NCBI RefSeq assembly: GCF_021917145.1
Contig: NC_061067.1
Coordinates: 5,375,874-5,439,873, forward strand
Source: Hypomesus transpacificus
Lineage: Eukaryota > Chordata > Actinopteri > Osmeriformes > Osmeridae
DNA length: 64,000 bases
Reading direction: 5' to 3'
Below, in pieces: positions 26,077 through 43,759 of the stretch; the stretch's first letter is position 1, and every line of letters starts with the position of its first letter. Under the pieces are notes generated by a model. The model ran no database searches and was not told the DNA's origin. It worked only from the letters and a program-made list of their open reading frames with translations. The position numbers were made by a program, and so were the translations under genes.

Positions 26077-29056
26077 ATGGAAAGCACTCCGGTGGAAATC
26101 TTCAAAGGAGACAAGTGTCTTTCTGCGCTCGCCGAAGACTGTTTCATTAATTCTACTTGGCTGTCTGAATCACAAACTCCCAATCGCACCCATAGCGACG
26201 AGTGGGACGAGGAGCCCATGTCCCCAATCATCCCCATCATCACCGCTGTCTATTCCGTGGTGTTTGTGGTGGGCTTAGTGGGAAACTGCCTCGTCATGTA
26301 TGTTATAATCAGGTAAGGCGCAACTTTGTTCATGGACCGTCAGTGCTCGGGTTGTTTGTCCACCGTTTGGTAAATGAAAAGTGACTATTAATGCACAAAG
26401 AAACCCAAATTAATGTATCAATATGTATTTACGTCATTCTTAAATATGTATGTAGATCCATATTTAGATAAACGTTCCTGACCAAGTTCTTTTGCATTCC
26501 CAAAACTTTAGACACCCAGAGGCAATTGCTTTTTTGCATGCACGCATGAAGAGTAATTGAATACATACAGTATGTATCATGGAAATAAACAGGCCCTAAA
26601 TGCATTTAAACTTGGGGAAAAGGGTATATTTGGTGAAATGGAAATCAAAACATAGGGAGTGATTCATGAAAATCTGGACATGGATGTGAGGGATGGTAGA
26701 TATTTCAGATTATGCATTAAGGCATCATCATAAAAGTATTGTTCAGCATCTCCCAGTTGACCAGTTGCGTTGCTTGTATGTCACATACACAACGTGTATT
26801 TGTTGTCAAATGTATGCACAAAAAACACAAAATGGCACATTTTCCATATTCTGTGTCAACAAGGTCTACCTTGTAGTGCATTTGGAAAGCATTTCCTCAG
26901 TCGTTCTCTGTCTGACACACTCGTGCATTTTAAACTTGTCAGTTAGTATTAGTGTTTGCTTATTACAATTCATGTCATGTCGATTTTGTTCTTCAGCCAA
27001 ATGTCTCAATTATGGGACTGATATATTCTCTATATTTCTCTATATTTTCTGTTTGTTGATGTCAAAACATGCTAAATATAAGTATATAGGAATAGGATGA
27101 TGATTCAAATACATAAATTGTATCTCACCCAGTGCAATAAAACCAATAGATCAGTTCCGTTAAGAGCCACCTGTGAGTCTTTCACTTGCATGACCCACAA
27201 TGTGGTGATTGATAGGACAGAGGTTTGTGGCCATTGTAATTGATGCATTGTACTAGTGTGTGTCTATAAACCACCAGTGACAGAAGCAAAGATGGAAACA
27301 TGGAGGCTTCAGCCTCTAAATGGTTGAAGCAGCGTCATGTGATCCAGTTGTGAGAAGAACAAAGACTATTTAGCCTTTCATGACTAATATAAGTTCAAAA
27401 TTAATTTAAGTCAAATTCATCCTCAATTTAGTCTTAAATCATGCAAAAATATTCTCTCATATCAATTGTGTTTTCATTTTAGTCTTCCAGTCATTTAATT
27501 AATGGATGTTTTTCATATTCATTTCAAATGTATTTTATGTACAGGTACACAAAAATGAAGACCGCCACCAACATTTACATATTTAACTTGGCCCTTGCTG
27601 ACGCCCTGGTAACCACAACAATGCCTTTCCAGAGCACAGACTACCTGTTAAACTCGTGGCCGTTTGGTGAGGTGGTGTGTAAGGTCTTCATCTCCATAGA
27701 CTACTACAACATGTTCACCAGCATCTTCACATTGACCATGATGAGTGTGGACCGCTACGTGGCTGTCTGCCACCCAGTCAAGGCACTGGACTTCCGGACG
27801 CCCATAAAAGCCAAGATGATCAACGTGTGTATCTGGATCCTGTCATCGGCTGCAGGGATACCTGCTCTTCTACTTGGGGGTACACAAACAAACAATGGTG
27901 AGAAATACACAAACACACACACACACGATTGCACAGACACACACAACTACACGCATACACACACACTCAACACAGCCACTCGCAAATGTCTTCAAAGGCA
28001 AATTTCCCAAGAGGTGTCGAGGAATTGTCTCATCACCGAGTGGTCTGGTCCATTATCATGCTTTATTTGCCCTCAGAGGTCTGTGGAGGAACCCAGTAAA
28101 ATGAGAAATGCCAGTCACATTTTCTCTGGCAATCTGTGTTTTTCTAGCAATGCGGAATCTTTTGTCTCATTATCATAGTCGGAGAGGAACATAAGCCTAT
28201 CTATCTGATGGTAATGAGCTTTCCATTATCTTCACACTGTATCCCAGCCATATACAGAGGATGTTGTGAAAAGTAAAAGAGCCAATGTTGCGCAAGATGT
28301 TCCCATTTAAGAGCACATTAGCTGTTCCATAACAGCCAGACAGCATGAGTGGAAAGAGTCACTGTGAAATGGTATTTATGTTACACCAAAGCGTGGGTAC
28401 ATTTAACAGTCTCCCTGTCATAACTCCTCTCTCCCTGTTCTCTCTGTTCTCTCTGTTCTCTCGTACCTGTCCTTTCTCTCTTTCTTCTCCCCCCTTTTGT
28501 TTTTCTCTCTTCTCTCATCCCTCCACCTCTAGGCACTACAGAGTGTGCCTTACAATTCCCTGAGCCCTACATCTACTGGGACACTCTGATGAAGATCTGT
28601 GTGTTTGTGTTTGCCTTCGTGGTGCCTGTGCTCATCATCACCGTCTGTTATTCTCTGATGGTCCTGAGGCTGAAGAGCGTCAGGCTGTTGTCCGGCTCGC
28701 GTGAAAAGGACCGCACTCTACGACGCATCACCCGCCTGGTCATGGTGGTGGTGGCCGCGTTCGTGGTGTGCTGGACACCCATCCACATCTTCATCCTGAT
28801 CAAGGCCCTGGTAAGCGTTCCCGAGACCACGGCCGTCATGGCTGCCTACTTCTTCTGCGTGGCGCTGGGCTACACTAACAGCAGCCTCAACCCCATCCTC
28901 TATGCCTTCCTGGATGAGAACTTTAAGCGATGCTTCAGGGATTTCTGTCTCCCAGCAAAGAAGGGGGAAAGGGGCCCGGGGAGCAGTAAGGCCAGGAGCA
29001 CTGTGAGAGAAGCTCCCCTCCCAATGGAGAACCCAGACGGGACTAAACCAGCATGA
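26077..29056 (+). CDS. oprk1: Kappa-type opioid receptor (class A GPCR)
   Basis: Three coding exons, 26077-26312, 27545-27897 and 28533-29056, all with GT/AG limits and consistent phase, give 370 aa (human OPRK1 has 380). The product is a Gi/o-coupled plasma-membrane receptor for dynorphin-type peptides. Visible landmarks are N-S-T and N-R-T glycosylation sites in the N-terminus, the amine-anchoring Asp131 in ISIDYYNMF (TM3), DRY in [16 protein letters not shown] in TM6, and NPILY in TM7 followed by [14 protein letters not shown] with a palmitoylation-type Cys. The start was chosen at [12 protein letters not shown], matching the mammalian MDSPIQIFRG; an in-frame ATG 24 bases upstream lacks support. 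The N-terminus and third intracellular loop ([17 protein letters not shown]) favour kappa over mu or delta. Oddities are lysine instead of the kappa-type glutamate at the top of TM6 (Lys287) and an acid-poor second extracellular loop. Intron 2 contains a CA repeat. Confidence 0.93.
27905..27975. repeat. (CA)n-rich tract in oprk1 intron 2
   Basis: CA repeats interrupted by GATTG and CATACAC units begin within ten bases of the exon 2 donor. The open frame that runs through the donor here is intronic read-through. Confidence 0.85.
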
Positions 29057-31082
29057 CTAGCCATGGAACTGTCTTCAATCTCTCGGATTGGAAAAGAAGA
29101 CTCAAATGATCTAGCCCTAACCCAAGTGACATCTGCAATGTGAAAACTAGAGTGCTATATACATTGCCCTTGTTACTACAATCAAATTCAAGTCATTATG
29201 TCATTTCAGAATAGGCCTGTGGGCTATGTCCACGACATATGAAGATATCATGCATCACTAATCATTATTTTTAAACGGATAAGTGGGATATTGAATGAAC
29301 GCAAATACATTTATGTGCACATTTGTATACATTGAGTCATTTGGACATACAATTGATTTGCAGATAACATTCTCACTTAAGGGAATTATAAAAATAATAC
29401 AATAGATTTTTATTTTTACATGCACTGTGTCATTATGAGCTATTGCCATATTGTGTGTTAGAATACAGCAGTGAGATGACAGAACTCTTAAGGTGTTTTA
29501 AATTGAAATTCTCAGGGATGGCGATTCGCGATAATTTGCCTTTTCATCATAAATAATAGAGAATATAATGCTAAAAAAGACAGTATTATGTCAGTAATTT
29601 AAATTGCATTTTCTTTTTCTTTTATTAATATACATTTTTAATAGATTTAAATATGTTATGGACTGTCTATATAGTTCCTTAGGCCAGAAGTGCCTTATGC
29701 AGTCCAGATATGGTTTATCCAAGCTGACATCAAAGCACTACAATATAACGCTTGTTACATTGTGTGCCTGGTGTAAAGAAACATTACAATTAGGGAACGT
29801 TATGAAGTACATTCAGTAAAAAAAAAAAAATAGCAGCCAAAAGGAGTCAATGAAACACTATAATTAAGTCATAATGCAACAATCCAAAATATTTCTGAAT
29901 ATTGTGTTGATTGGCTCCAGTGTGTCAGGGTTAGATGATGAGTGGGACCTTTGAGATAGACCGAATAAAAATGCTGTTGTTGACACAATCACTGTTATTG
30001 TGAGAAATCCTGGATTTAATTGTTATTTTCTAATTTGACAGAGGGCTTTTTTGGCAACTTTGATCTTGTGTCAAGTTGTTAATCTTACAATATAAATCAC
30101 TTTTGTGCTGTTAATTTGACTTGCGCCTAGTTACACATTCATATTATTTTATGAATGTTCTTACCTTAGAAAAACATGAGTAGATCAAGGCAATCCAAAA
30201 AATGATGATATTTTCTTTATGGACATATTGTGCACATGGTTGAGTATTCAGATTTATGTCAAATACATCGATAAGTAATATACTTATTCAGAAATTGTAT
30301 AGGCTTAAAGTTGCTTTGCACAGACATTATATGAAATGTATCAGTATTTGTAGCATGGCCAATTATCGGAACACATGTACAGATATGAATATCAAATATT
30401 TTAAGTGTTCTTTGATCATACACAAAGTAAATGCTTGGTGGTCTGTGCTTTTTGTTAATGTTGTACAGTGACTCCCACCGGATTTTGAATGTATATTTAA
30501 AGACTTGTAAACGTGTAACTAAAACTCTATTGACTTAGAGCTTGATAGTACTGTGGTAACGTGATTTCTTCTCAGAGGCAAAGTCCAAGCATAAGACAGC
30601 TATTCGCACCTATTCTGCAGGTCATTTTAGTTTCGTAAGATTAGAGTTGATAGCCTTACAGGGATGTTGACTAGTAAAACAAATATACAGGTTCTAACCC
30701 AACAAACATTACGTATTTAGGTTTTATTGGTCTCTGCTCTTGACCAATATTACAGTGTTAACATGTCATTTTTGATGTAACCTAAATGTGAGTGTTTGTA
30801 GAAAGATTAGTTTAAGGTAATCATTGAAGCTTTTGGAGGTGATTCAATAGACTTCAAGTTAGTATCACCTCTCCGTGATCAACATCAAGCACAAATCGAT
30901 TATCATTATTTGTAAGTATCTGTGTTTCATCAATTATTGCTGTTTTAGTTTTCTGTTACATGCAGAGATGATAGCCTACTAAGACCAAAACATGCTGTGC
31001 AGTGCTCGGTATTAAAGTGAATGAAAACAACATACTGTCTTGCATCAATATACTATGTTAATTTATGGATTTGAAATGAATA
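29057..31082 (+). other. oprk1: oprk1 3' UTR and downstream AT-rich flank
   Basis: AT-rich sequence follows the stop codon. It holds several AATAAA-like motifs (for example GAATAAAAATG near 29964), so the 3' end of the transcript cannot be fixed. There is no further exon, RNA gene or clear transposon. Confidence 0.4.
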
Positions 31083-31567
31083 TGATCAAGGCCCTGGTAA
31101 GTGTTTCCGAGACCACGGCCGTCATGGCTGCTTACTTCTTCTGCATGGCGCTGGGCTACACTAACAGCAGCCTCAACCCCATCCTCTACGCCTTCCTGGA
31201 TGAGAACTTTAAGCGATGCTTCAGGGATTTCTGTCTCCCAGCAAAGAAGGGGGAGAGGGGCCCGGGGAGCAGTAAGGCCAGGAGCACTGTGAGAGAAGCT
31301 CCCCTCCCAATGGAGAACCAGACGGGAATAAACCAGCATGACTAACCATGGAACTGTCTTCAATCTCTCGGATTGGAAAAGAAGACTCAAATGATCTAGG
31401 CCTAACCCAAGTGCATCTGCAATGTGAAAATTACAGTGCCATATACATTGCCCTTGTTTCCATTGTCAAATTCAAGTCTCTATGTCATTTCAGAAGAGGC
31501 CTGTAGGCAACAGTCTACAACATATAAAGATGTCATGCATCATTGATCAATATTATTTTACGGATAT
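31083..31567 (+). pseudogene. Partial duplicate of the oprk1 last exon and 3' UTR
   Basis: From TGATCAAGGCCCTGGTAAG onward this stretch closely follows 28797-29281: extracellular loop 3, TM7 ([16 protein letters not shown]), the C-terminal tail and about 220 bases of 3' UTR. Coding differences are few (Pro to Ser, Val to Met). Loss of one C near the end changes the tail from [10 protein letters not shown] to a frame ending [11 protein letters not shown]. It lacks TM1-TM6, and the sequence just before the breakpoint does not match the parent exon. It is a segmental, not processed, copy with no visible promoter or acceptor. An allelic or mis-assembled fragment is the alternative. Confidence 0.8.
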
Positions 31568-31649
31568 GTACATCAATATGGTATATTGACCTATTGATAT
31601 AAAATGAATGTATTAATTTATGTATTTGTGTGTGTGTGTGTGTGTGTGC

Positions 31650-31680
<31 letters not shown>

Positions 31681-32340
31681 AAGCTCTTGATGAATGTTCA
31701 ATCCATAGTTCTTATGGATCATCGAGTACAGTGTAATCAAGCACAATGACTTAATCCCTGTAGATGGTTCTGAAGTTAACCGAAGTCATTGGACCTCTAA
31801 ATAAAAATATTTTTCATTTTAATTATAGTCTTAAACAGCTATAGTTTATAGACTGGTCCGTCGCTTTCAATTAGATTAATGTGTCTGGAGAAGGTGTGTG
31901 TATGATGGAATCCACGGAAATGTCACACTCATTTACTGTAGAACTGAAATTGTACTGTTAATGGATTTAATTTACTGTTTTGCAAATGCATTAGTGACCC
32001 ATCATTCCGGATAAACTTCGACAATGCATCAGCATCACCTTTGGCTTGATTGATTCTCAAGAGATGGATGAACACAACTGCATACATTAACACATGTGCT
32101 ATGCGCAAGAGTATTCCAAATGACTGCCTATATGGAAGGGGCTGATGTAATATAATATAACGTGTGTTTGTGTTTGAAAACATGACTGAGGCGCCCCCTA
32201 ATGGACATATTATGCTTTTCAATCATCTTTCTTCGTTCAAATAAATACACCGACGTTAAAGGGATACAAATGATCATTCCGTTCATTCAGAAGAGCAATC
32301 CTTTGAATGTATCCTCCAGCTAATGATGGTAGGGCGTTGG
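31568..32340. other. Intergenic sequence with a (GT)n repeat
   Basis: A GT microsatellite lies at about 31627-31680; otherwise I see nothing recognisable between the oprk1 fragment and the chmp5 promoter. Confidence 0.6.
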
Positions 32341-32462
32341 TAGCAAAGTTAGCTAACCATGTGACTGGTTTGACGTCACGAGAGTTATTTCCGGGTGTCC
32401 CAGCTGAAGTGACATTTGGCTAGCTGATTATTTTATGCTAACAAATATCTATTTGGGACAAA
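32341..32462 (+). promoter_or_regulatory. chmp5: chmp5 promoter with a palindromic CRE
   Basis: A perfect TGACGTCA cAMP-response-type element sits at 32371-32378, followed by an ETS-like TTTCCGG at about 32388-32394 (reverse strand CCGGAAA). Both lie within 95 bases of the start codon and there is no TATA box. This arrangement is typical of housekeeping genes. The transcription start was not determined. Confidence 0.6.
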
Positions 32463-34615
<2,153 letters not shown>

Positions 34616-34872
34616 GAGCCCACACCAAGACCCGTCATTAGTTTTTTTTTTTTATGTATAACATTTTTATATTTATCCAACTGACACTCCCAGGTCATGG
34701 TGGTGACCAGAATAATATCAACCATTGGTTATCAGTGGAAAAACAAATCCAAAACATTTGGTTAATGTTGACAGCCTATCTTGATCTTGTTATGGATATT
34801 TCTCTCTATGGTGATTCTTGGGAAATGTGGTTTCTCTCAACTTTATACTGCAGCATTGTGTGTCCAAGAACC

Positions 34873-34878
34873 AATAAA
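34873..34878 (+). other. chmp5: chmp5 polyadenylation signal
   Basis: AATAAA in CCAATAAATG, 258 bases after the stop codon, the first canonical signal on this strand. Confidence 0.6.
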
Positions 34879-35046
34879 TGTAATATATATTTCACATTGT
34901 GTCAGTAATGATATAAATTGTTGTCAGTGATCTCATTTTAATTAACTGCAAGTTCAAACCATTATGAATATTACAATATACTAACTATCCAATATTGTTA
35001 TTGTATTTGGACACATCTTTCCACCAACACACTTTAGCACGATAAG

Positions 35047-35052
35047 TTTATT
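35047..35052 (-). other. fastkd3: fastkd3 polyadenylation signal
   Basis: AATAAA on the minus strand, about 54 bases beyond the fastkd3 stop codon. With the chmp5 signal at 34873 it leaves only about 170 bases between the two convergent transcripts. Confidence 0.6.
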
Positions 35053-35105
35053 TTGCTTTCGTAAATATATTGCTGATACACTCAAACAAGGAATATATAA
35101 CAGTA

Positions 35106-37826
35106 TCACCAACTTAGCCTGTAACTGTGAGGGAATATCTTTTTGTGGAGATACTGAACTATCTCAGTATGGTTTCGCAACTTCTCAAATTCATAGTAAG
35201 GAATCTGGAAAAGAAGGAGATGAGAATCATGTCATGGCAGAACAAACCTGACTATCCAGAACACTTGCACATTTGTCAACAAAGAACAGACAAAGCTGTC
35301 ATACCAGACAGAAGAAATCAAAAGGAATACTAACAGCAACTGGCAAACAGAAAACTGGTGACAATGAACAGCTAGGACACTGAAACGGAACATTGGCAAT
35401 CACAAGGTGCCAGATGCAACACTCAGGCAAGCACATCTGTAGTCAAAGCACTCGTTTTCACTAGACTATACATGCTTCAGTTATGGATACCGGGACTGCA
35501 TCATAGGTTGCTAACCTGAACAACTTCATATCCCAGGAGTCTTAGATGCCTCTGTTTAATGGCCTCTTTTCCAAGAAGCTGCCTTGCATTTGAAGCGAAC
35601 CGTTTGTGCCCATCAATACAAATCGCAATCCTGGAAGCATAGATAAAACATAAAGAAACATTCAAGCATTAACACTGCCGCACACAAACACAAAAAATGT
35701 TATGGCTTTATATTCTAGAAGAATGAATATGTCTGTACCTCTTGTATACGTCTTCTGTGTGACTAGCAGGTAAAACATATCCTTCCTCATCAAGCTTTAA
35801 TTCCACATCTATAACAAGATGGCAAACATCAGGCAACATGTCTAGCAAGTAACATTAAACCATATTGAATGACAGGCATATTGTCTGTACTACCTATGGT
35901 GTAACGGTAAGGAGTGAGGACTTTAGATGCAAAGTATGCACGAGACCCGAGTAGGTCCACAAGGCCATTCTTGACATAGTTATAGAGTTGACTGTCCACC
36001 TGAGTCTCCAGGGACCGCCCAGGGGTGAGAAACGACTTGACCCGGTACTTGGGAGGGAGCCTAGGACCCTGAGGAGATTAAAAAAGGTATGGAGGGAGTC
36101 AAACTCAACAGTTCCAAAACAATATTGCTGACGGGTGTTTAACTCATGTTACCTACCTCATAGAAGGGACACTCGAGCTTCAGGGACATGTAGAGCTGAG
36201 TAAGTTGTGCCAAAACAATGCGGTCCATACCTTCGTCTTTGACTGGAAAACGTGGAGGAAGCAGAGGTATTTCACACATAGCGACATCTGTACAGTGTCA
36301 AGACTCAAGAGGGAATGTCCATTAAATTCCTTTGAAGTTCTAGATGTACTGTAAGCTCATTTACCATGTAGTTGCTGGAGGAAGTACTTGTTGAAGACCT
36401 TGGAGACAAAGTTGACAGGGTATCTCTCCACCAGGATGCAGGTGTGGAGCAGGTTGAGGAGGGTCTTGGGCTGAAAGTGGGAAAAGCGCCTGTGCAGGAT
36501 GGCCTCCACTTTCCTGAACAACTGGCCAGCGTTTGGTGGTAGGTAGCCCAGCTTGCCGAATGGCATGATCTGATGGGCCACCTGGCTGGTGGTGTAGTCA
36601 TCTGCTCGGTACACAAAGCTCTCAGCCACGGCATCAAACACAGGGAGGGACAAGATGTTCCGTCGCCCAAAATACTGCATCACCTTGGAGACCGTCTCTG
36701 GGTGTGAGGTGAAGGCCATGCTGGGCACGTACCTCTCCATGGCTTCCACAAAGTGGTGATCGCTGTGACCAAAGTGCATAAGAGCCCCAAGGACTACGGT
36801 CAACTCCTCATCCCTGAAATTGGGTACATGCCTTACGGCCTGCTTGCACAGGCTGATCACCAGGGGCATGGCCTGGGTCTGGTTCAGTACCACCAGAGCA
36901 CCCATCACCCTGCTGACTGCAGGTGGGTCCATAAGGTAGGCGATTGACATGGCATGCAGATGCATTGCATGGAGGAGACCCTGATACTGTCCTTCCTTAC
37001 CAACCCCGCCCTGCAGAAGTCCATAGACAGCAGTGAGCTCTGCTAGGCTCCACTGGCCAGGCTCCTGCTTCTTGACCTGCTCCATCACTTGCTCCAGCAT
37101 CCCACAGCTAGGGCCCTCCAGGGCCAGCATGGCCTGCCCTAGGGTGCACAGCTGGCCAACACTCATCTGTCCTTTGTCCAGCCTCTCCTGGCTCTCAGAC
37201 ACCAGCCGCACCACCAGTGTGCTCCAGGGGTCCAGGTAGAGGCGGGTGCAGCCAAGCAGGGCTGACACCAGCCCAGCGTCCGTCAGATGGCATGAGTCCT
37301 GCTCCAACTGGTAGCACAGGGCCCTGAGAGTGTCCTGCTCCAGAACCGAGGGGTCCTTCAGGCAGTGGGTGTCCTTCTCCAGGTCAGCTACTCTGTGCAG
37401 CACTGCAGCTGCCATGTTGTCAGACATGATCTCCATGGCACCAAGCAGACGGAAGACCTGCCGGGATGAAGAGCAGCTGTCCAGCCGCACCTGGAAGGCC
37501 TGCTCGTCGGCAGGAGCGAGCCCGTGGAGCTGGCTCAGACAAAACCGGAGGGCTGAGTCTTTGTGGAGGCCCACAGACCCAGTGTTGAAGAAGGACGGGT
37601 CCCTGATGATTGTGGACAGGCTCATCCTCCCCAAGTTTGGCTGGAGCTTCTTACAGCCATGTCTCTGGATGCAGCGACCAGCTGAGGTCCAAAGGCAGGC
37701 CACACAGAGGCGCTCCCGGGCCCGGCACGGGGCACTCAGGAATCTGGAGATCTGTCCCAGATCAGAGCAGAGGTCTTTCCCCGTCTGTCCAAGCAGCTGA
37801 AGCCTCTGGATCACCTTTAAAGCCAT
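35106..37826 (-). CDS. fastkd3: FAST kinase domain-containing protein 3, mitochondrial
   Basis: Six coding exons on the minus strand join in phase to 668 aa (human FASTKD3 has 662): 37826-36365, 36242-36157, 36068-35894, 35808-35739, 35630-35516, 35204-35106. FASTK-family proteins act in the mitochondrial matrix on mRNA maturation and translation; FASTKD3 is linked to respiratory-chain transcripts. Residues 1-60 are rich in Arg, Lys and Cys and poor in acids, consistent with a targeting peptide. FAST_1 is around 415-487 (PFGKLGYLPPN…ERYPVNFVSKVFN), FAST_2 around 495-585, and the RAP domain around 598-655 (RIAICIDGHKRFASNARQLL…LLGYEVVQIPYYEF). The start is the ATG of MALKVIQRLQ; the longer frame above it opens with TTG. 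FASTKD3 is chosen over FASTKD2 because the RAP and C-terminal sequences follow it closely. A 5' noncoding exon lies at about 38380-38430. Confidence 0.93.
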
Positions 37827-38379
37827 GGCATGGGCCCAGAACTTCCAACTCAACGGACCTGTAGTAGCAACTAACTGAGTACATTAATGTTCCAAACATG
37901 TAGACTTTAAACAATTTCATACTATCGCCACAAATAATTATCCTACTTAACAAACTGTTCAGAAGAAATCTGCAATCATCAAAAATGACGTAAGAACTAA
38001 TCAAGTTCCCAACATGAAGTTATTTAACCTTCAGAGTGGTTATCAAATGACAGCGCAAGAGTTACATAATTAAAATTAGCTAAACACCATGTGGATAAGT
38101 AATTGAAACCGCCTGAGAAACCGTTTACTGAAGAAATTCGGTGGAACCGACTTGCTGATAAAGAACAAGTGCAGAACATGCAAAACACATGTAATTTGCC
38201 CTTGTGTGGCTAGCGGGTTTGCTAGCAGTTTGAGGTTAGCTAGCTATCTTTCAACTTATAAAAGAGCAGCAGTTAAATCGTTGGTCAATTTTGCTTTAAC
38301 GCAATACGTGTTACGTTTGCCATCAATTGTTAAACTTTAATTTAAAAAAATCTCTAGTTCAGATGTGGAAATGGCTTAC

Positions 38380-38500
38380 CGTTCAAGACATAAGTCCCGT
38401 TGAAACGATGCCGAAAGCCCGAAACCAACTCAACGTGGTTCCGTAGGTCAGGTGCCCTATCATGATTGGCTGTACTAAAAATACGTACTTAGTGACGTAT
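38380..38500 (-). promoter_or_regulatory. fastkd3: fastkd3 5' noncoding exon and promoter
   Basis: On the minus strand a donor GAACG|GTAAGC at 38380 pairs with the acceptor CTACAG ending at 37859, just before the coding exon. Upstream there is a CCAAT box (ATTGG at 38465-38469 on the plus strand) and a TACGTCAC half-CRE near 38493. No TATA box is seen. The limits of the first exon are inferred. Confidence 0.5.
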
Positions 38501-39247
38501 TGTGTTTCATAAAGCTTCGTATGTCCACTAGGTGACAACATCGTACCAAGGTTGAATCTATCGTAAATTCATGTTCAAGTTCGATGTTGCCTTGTTCTAT
38601 CGGACATCATATATTTGCTTGAGTAAATACTCCAGTCCTAAAACATCTATAATACATATTTTATTCCACACCATTTCCTGTAGAGCACCTACAATGCAGC
38701 AAAGGAACACATCTTGCCATTCCAAAGGATCTAAAAGAAACGACGGCTGTGATAGGAATTACTCATCTTAAACGTGGTAGGCATTGGAATGGTTCACTTT
38801 TACAGTAGTTCCCTCTTCAAATCAAGCCCCTACATGTTGGAGCATAACTCAAAACTAGTCAGTTGCAGGAAAAAACAAGATGCTTTCTGACCATAAAGAA
38901 GCCTTCAGACAGAAGAGGGTTTATTTTAACTGTTTTATACAGAGCAATGAATACAAGTTGATATAGTACTTTATTTAAAAAGTTTATATTTATTATAAAA
39001 TGTAAAAATTCTGCTAAACCAGGCCATTTGAATAGTTGGTGTTCCATAGTTGCATGTCCACTTTCAAAATCTTTGAATCATGGACCAGCATATTATTACG
39101 TCTGTCTTAACAGTAACTTAACAGTCACATTTGCCTTGTTTAACATTGGGTGGGGGTAGGGGGCTTAGAGACCGAGACATGCAGCACGATGATTTAGCCG
39201 AGGTGAAGGAAGTGGAGAGAGCGTGGAAACTATATGATGTGGCCGTC
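38501..39247. other. Spacer and myl12 3' UTR
   Basis: Several minus-strand AATAAA motifs (for example at 38920-38925 and about 38970) could end the myl12 transcript. Nothing else is recognisable. Confidence 0.4.
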
Positions 39248-41563
<2,316 letters not shown>

Positions 41564-41670
41564 CTGACGAAAAGAAAGAATAGCCTACTAGCCTGTGCTG
41601 TGCTCCGTCTCAACCACCGCCCTAACTTCCTGACGATTAAGTTGGTTCCGGACAGGAAATCTAGATCATA
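41564..41670 (-). promoter_or_regulatory. myl12b: myl12 5' noncoding exon and promoter
   Basis: The donor CGTCAG|GTAAGG on the minus strand marks the end of a noncoding first exon. The sequence just upstream (41640-41660) has two ETS-like motifs, GTTCCGG and CAGGAAAT. The transcription start is unknown. Confidence 0.45.
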
Positions 41671-43316
<1,646 letters not shown>

Positions 43317-43759
43317 TATTCTAACTGACATTCGTTGTGTGACGCAAGTAACAATGGCATGGCTAAAATTAGCCACAGACATAGCTGAAGCCACTTTAGA
43401 TATGGAGCCAGTACTGTCAGGAGACGTGTGCAGTTTTAAAAATGTTCGAGTCTTTTGATGGTGTGATGGGTAACATAATCAACAATAAAATATTAACTTT
43501 TAGCCCATAAATCTATAGCCATATTATGTAATGACCTTGGAACTTCTTTTCATGAAACAAAAACTCAAAATAACCAACTCTTAACCCTATGAACATTTGT
43601 GATTTGTTTTAGTTGCCAATAGCTTGCTCATCCGTAAAGCGCATGCCTACATTGGGGCACTCGCTGAAACTTCTGTCATGCTAACTTGAGTCGCTCTAGT
43701 TGTGCATCCCATTGGGTCGGGTGTGCTGCTTGCATTTGAAAGTTGAGTTCCCTTCGTTC

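Larger units (their letters stand above)
13866..27491 (+). repeat. Copy 2 of the 13.5-kb direct duplication
   Basis: Positions 14016-27491 (13,476 bases) repeat copy 1. The first 150 bases (13866-14015) have no match in the window; they appear to be the natural left flank that the Tc1 element displaces out of view in copy 1. This copy continues without a break into oprk1 exons 2 and 3, so it is the one joined to the working gene. Between 14,016 and 25,530 I see only the counterparts of the copy 1 repeats and no gene. Confidence 0.85.

Noticed and set aside
27898..28178. An oprk1 isoform reading through the exon 2 donor
   Set aside because: The extension is a CA-repeat intron with a strong GTGAGA donor and a proper downstream acceptor that restores the family sequence.
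36357..37853. A 498-residue minus-strand frame starting MSWKFW
   Set aside because: Its first codon is TTG, just after the splice acceptor. The fastkd3 start is the ATG at 37826 (MALKVIQ), matching the mammalian protein.
37330..37864. Long plus-strand frames opposite fastkd3 exon 1
   Set aside because: They are the antisense shadow of a conserved coding exon and have no domain or splice support.
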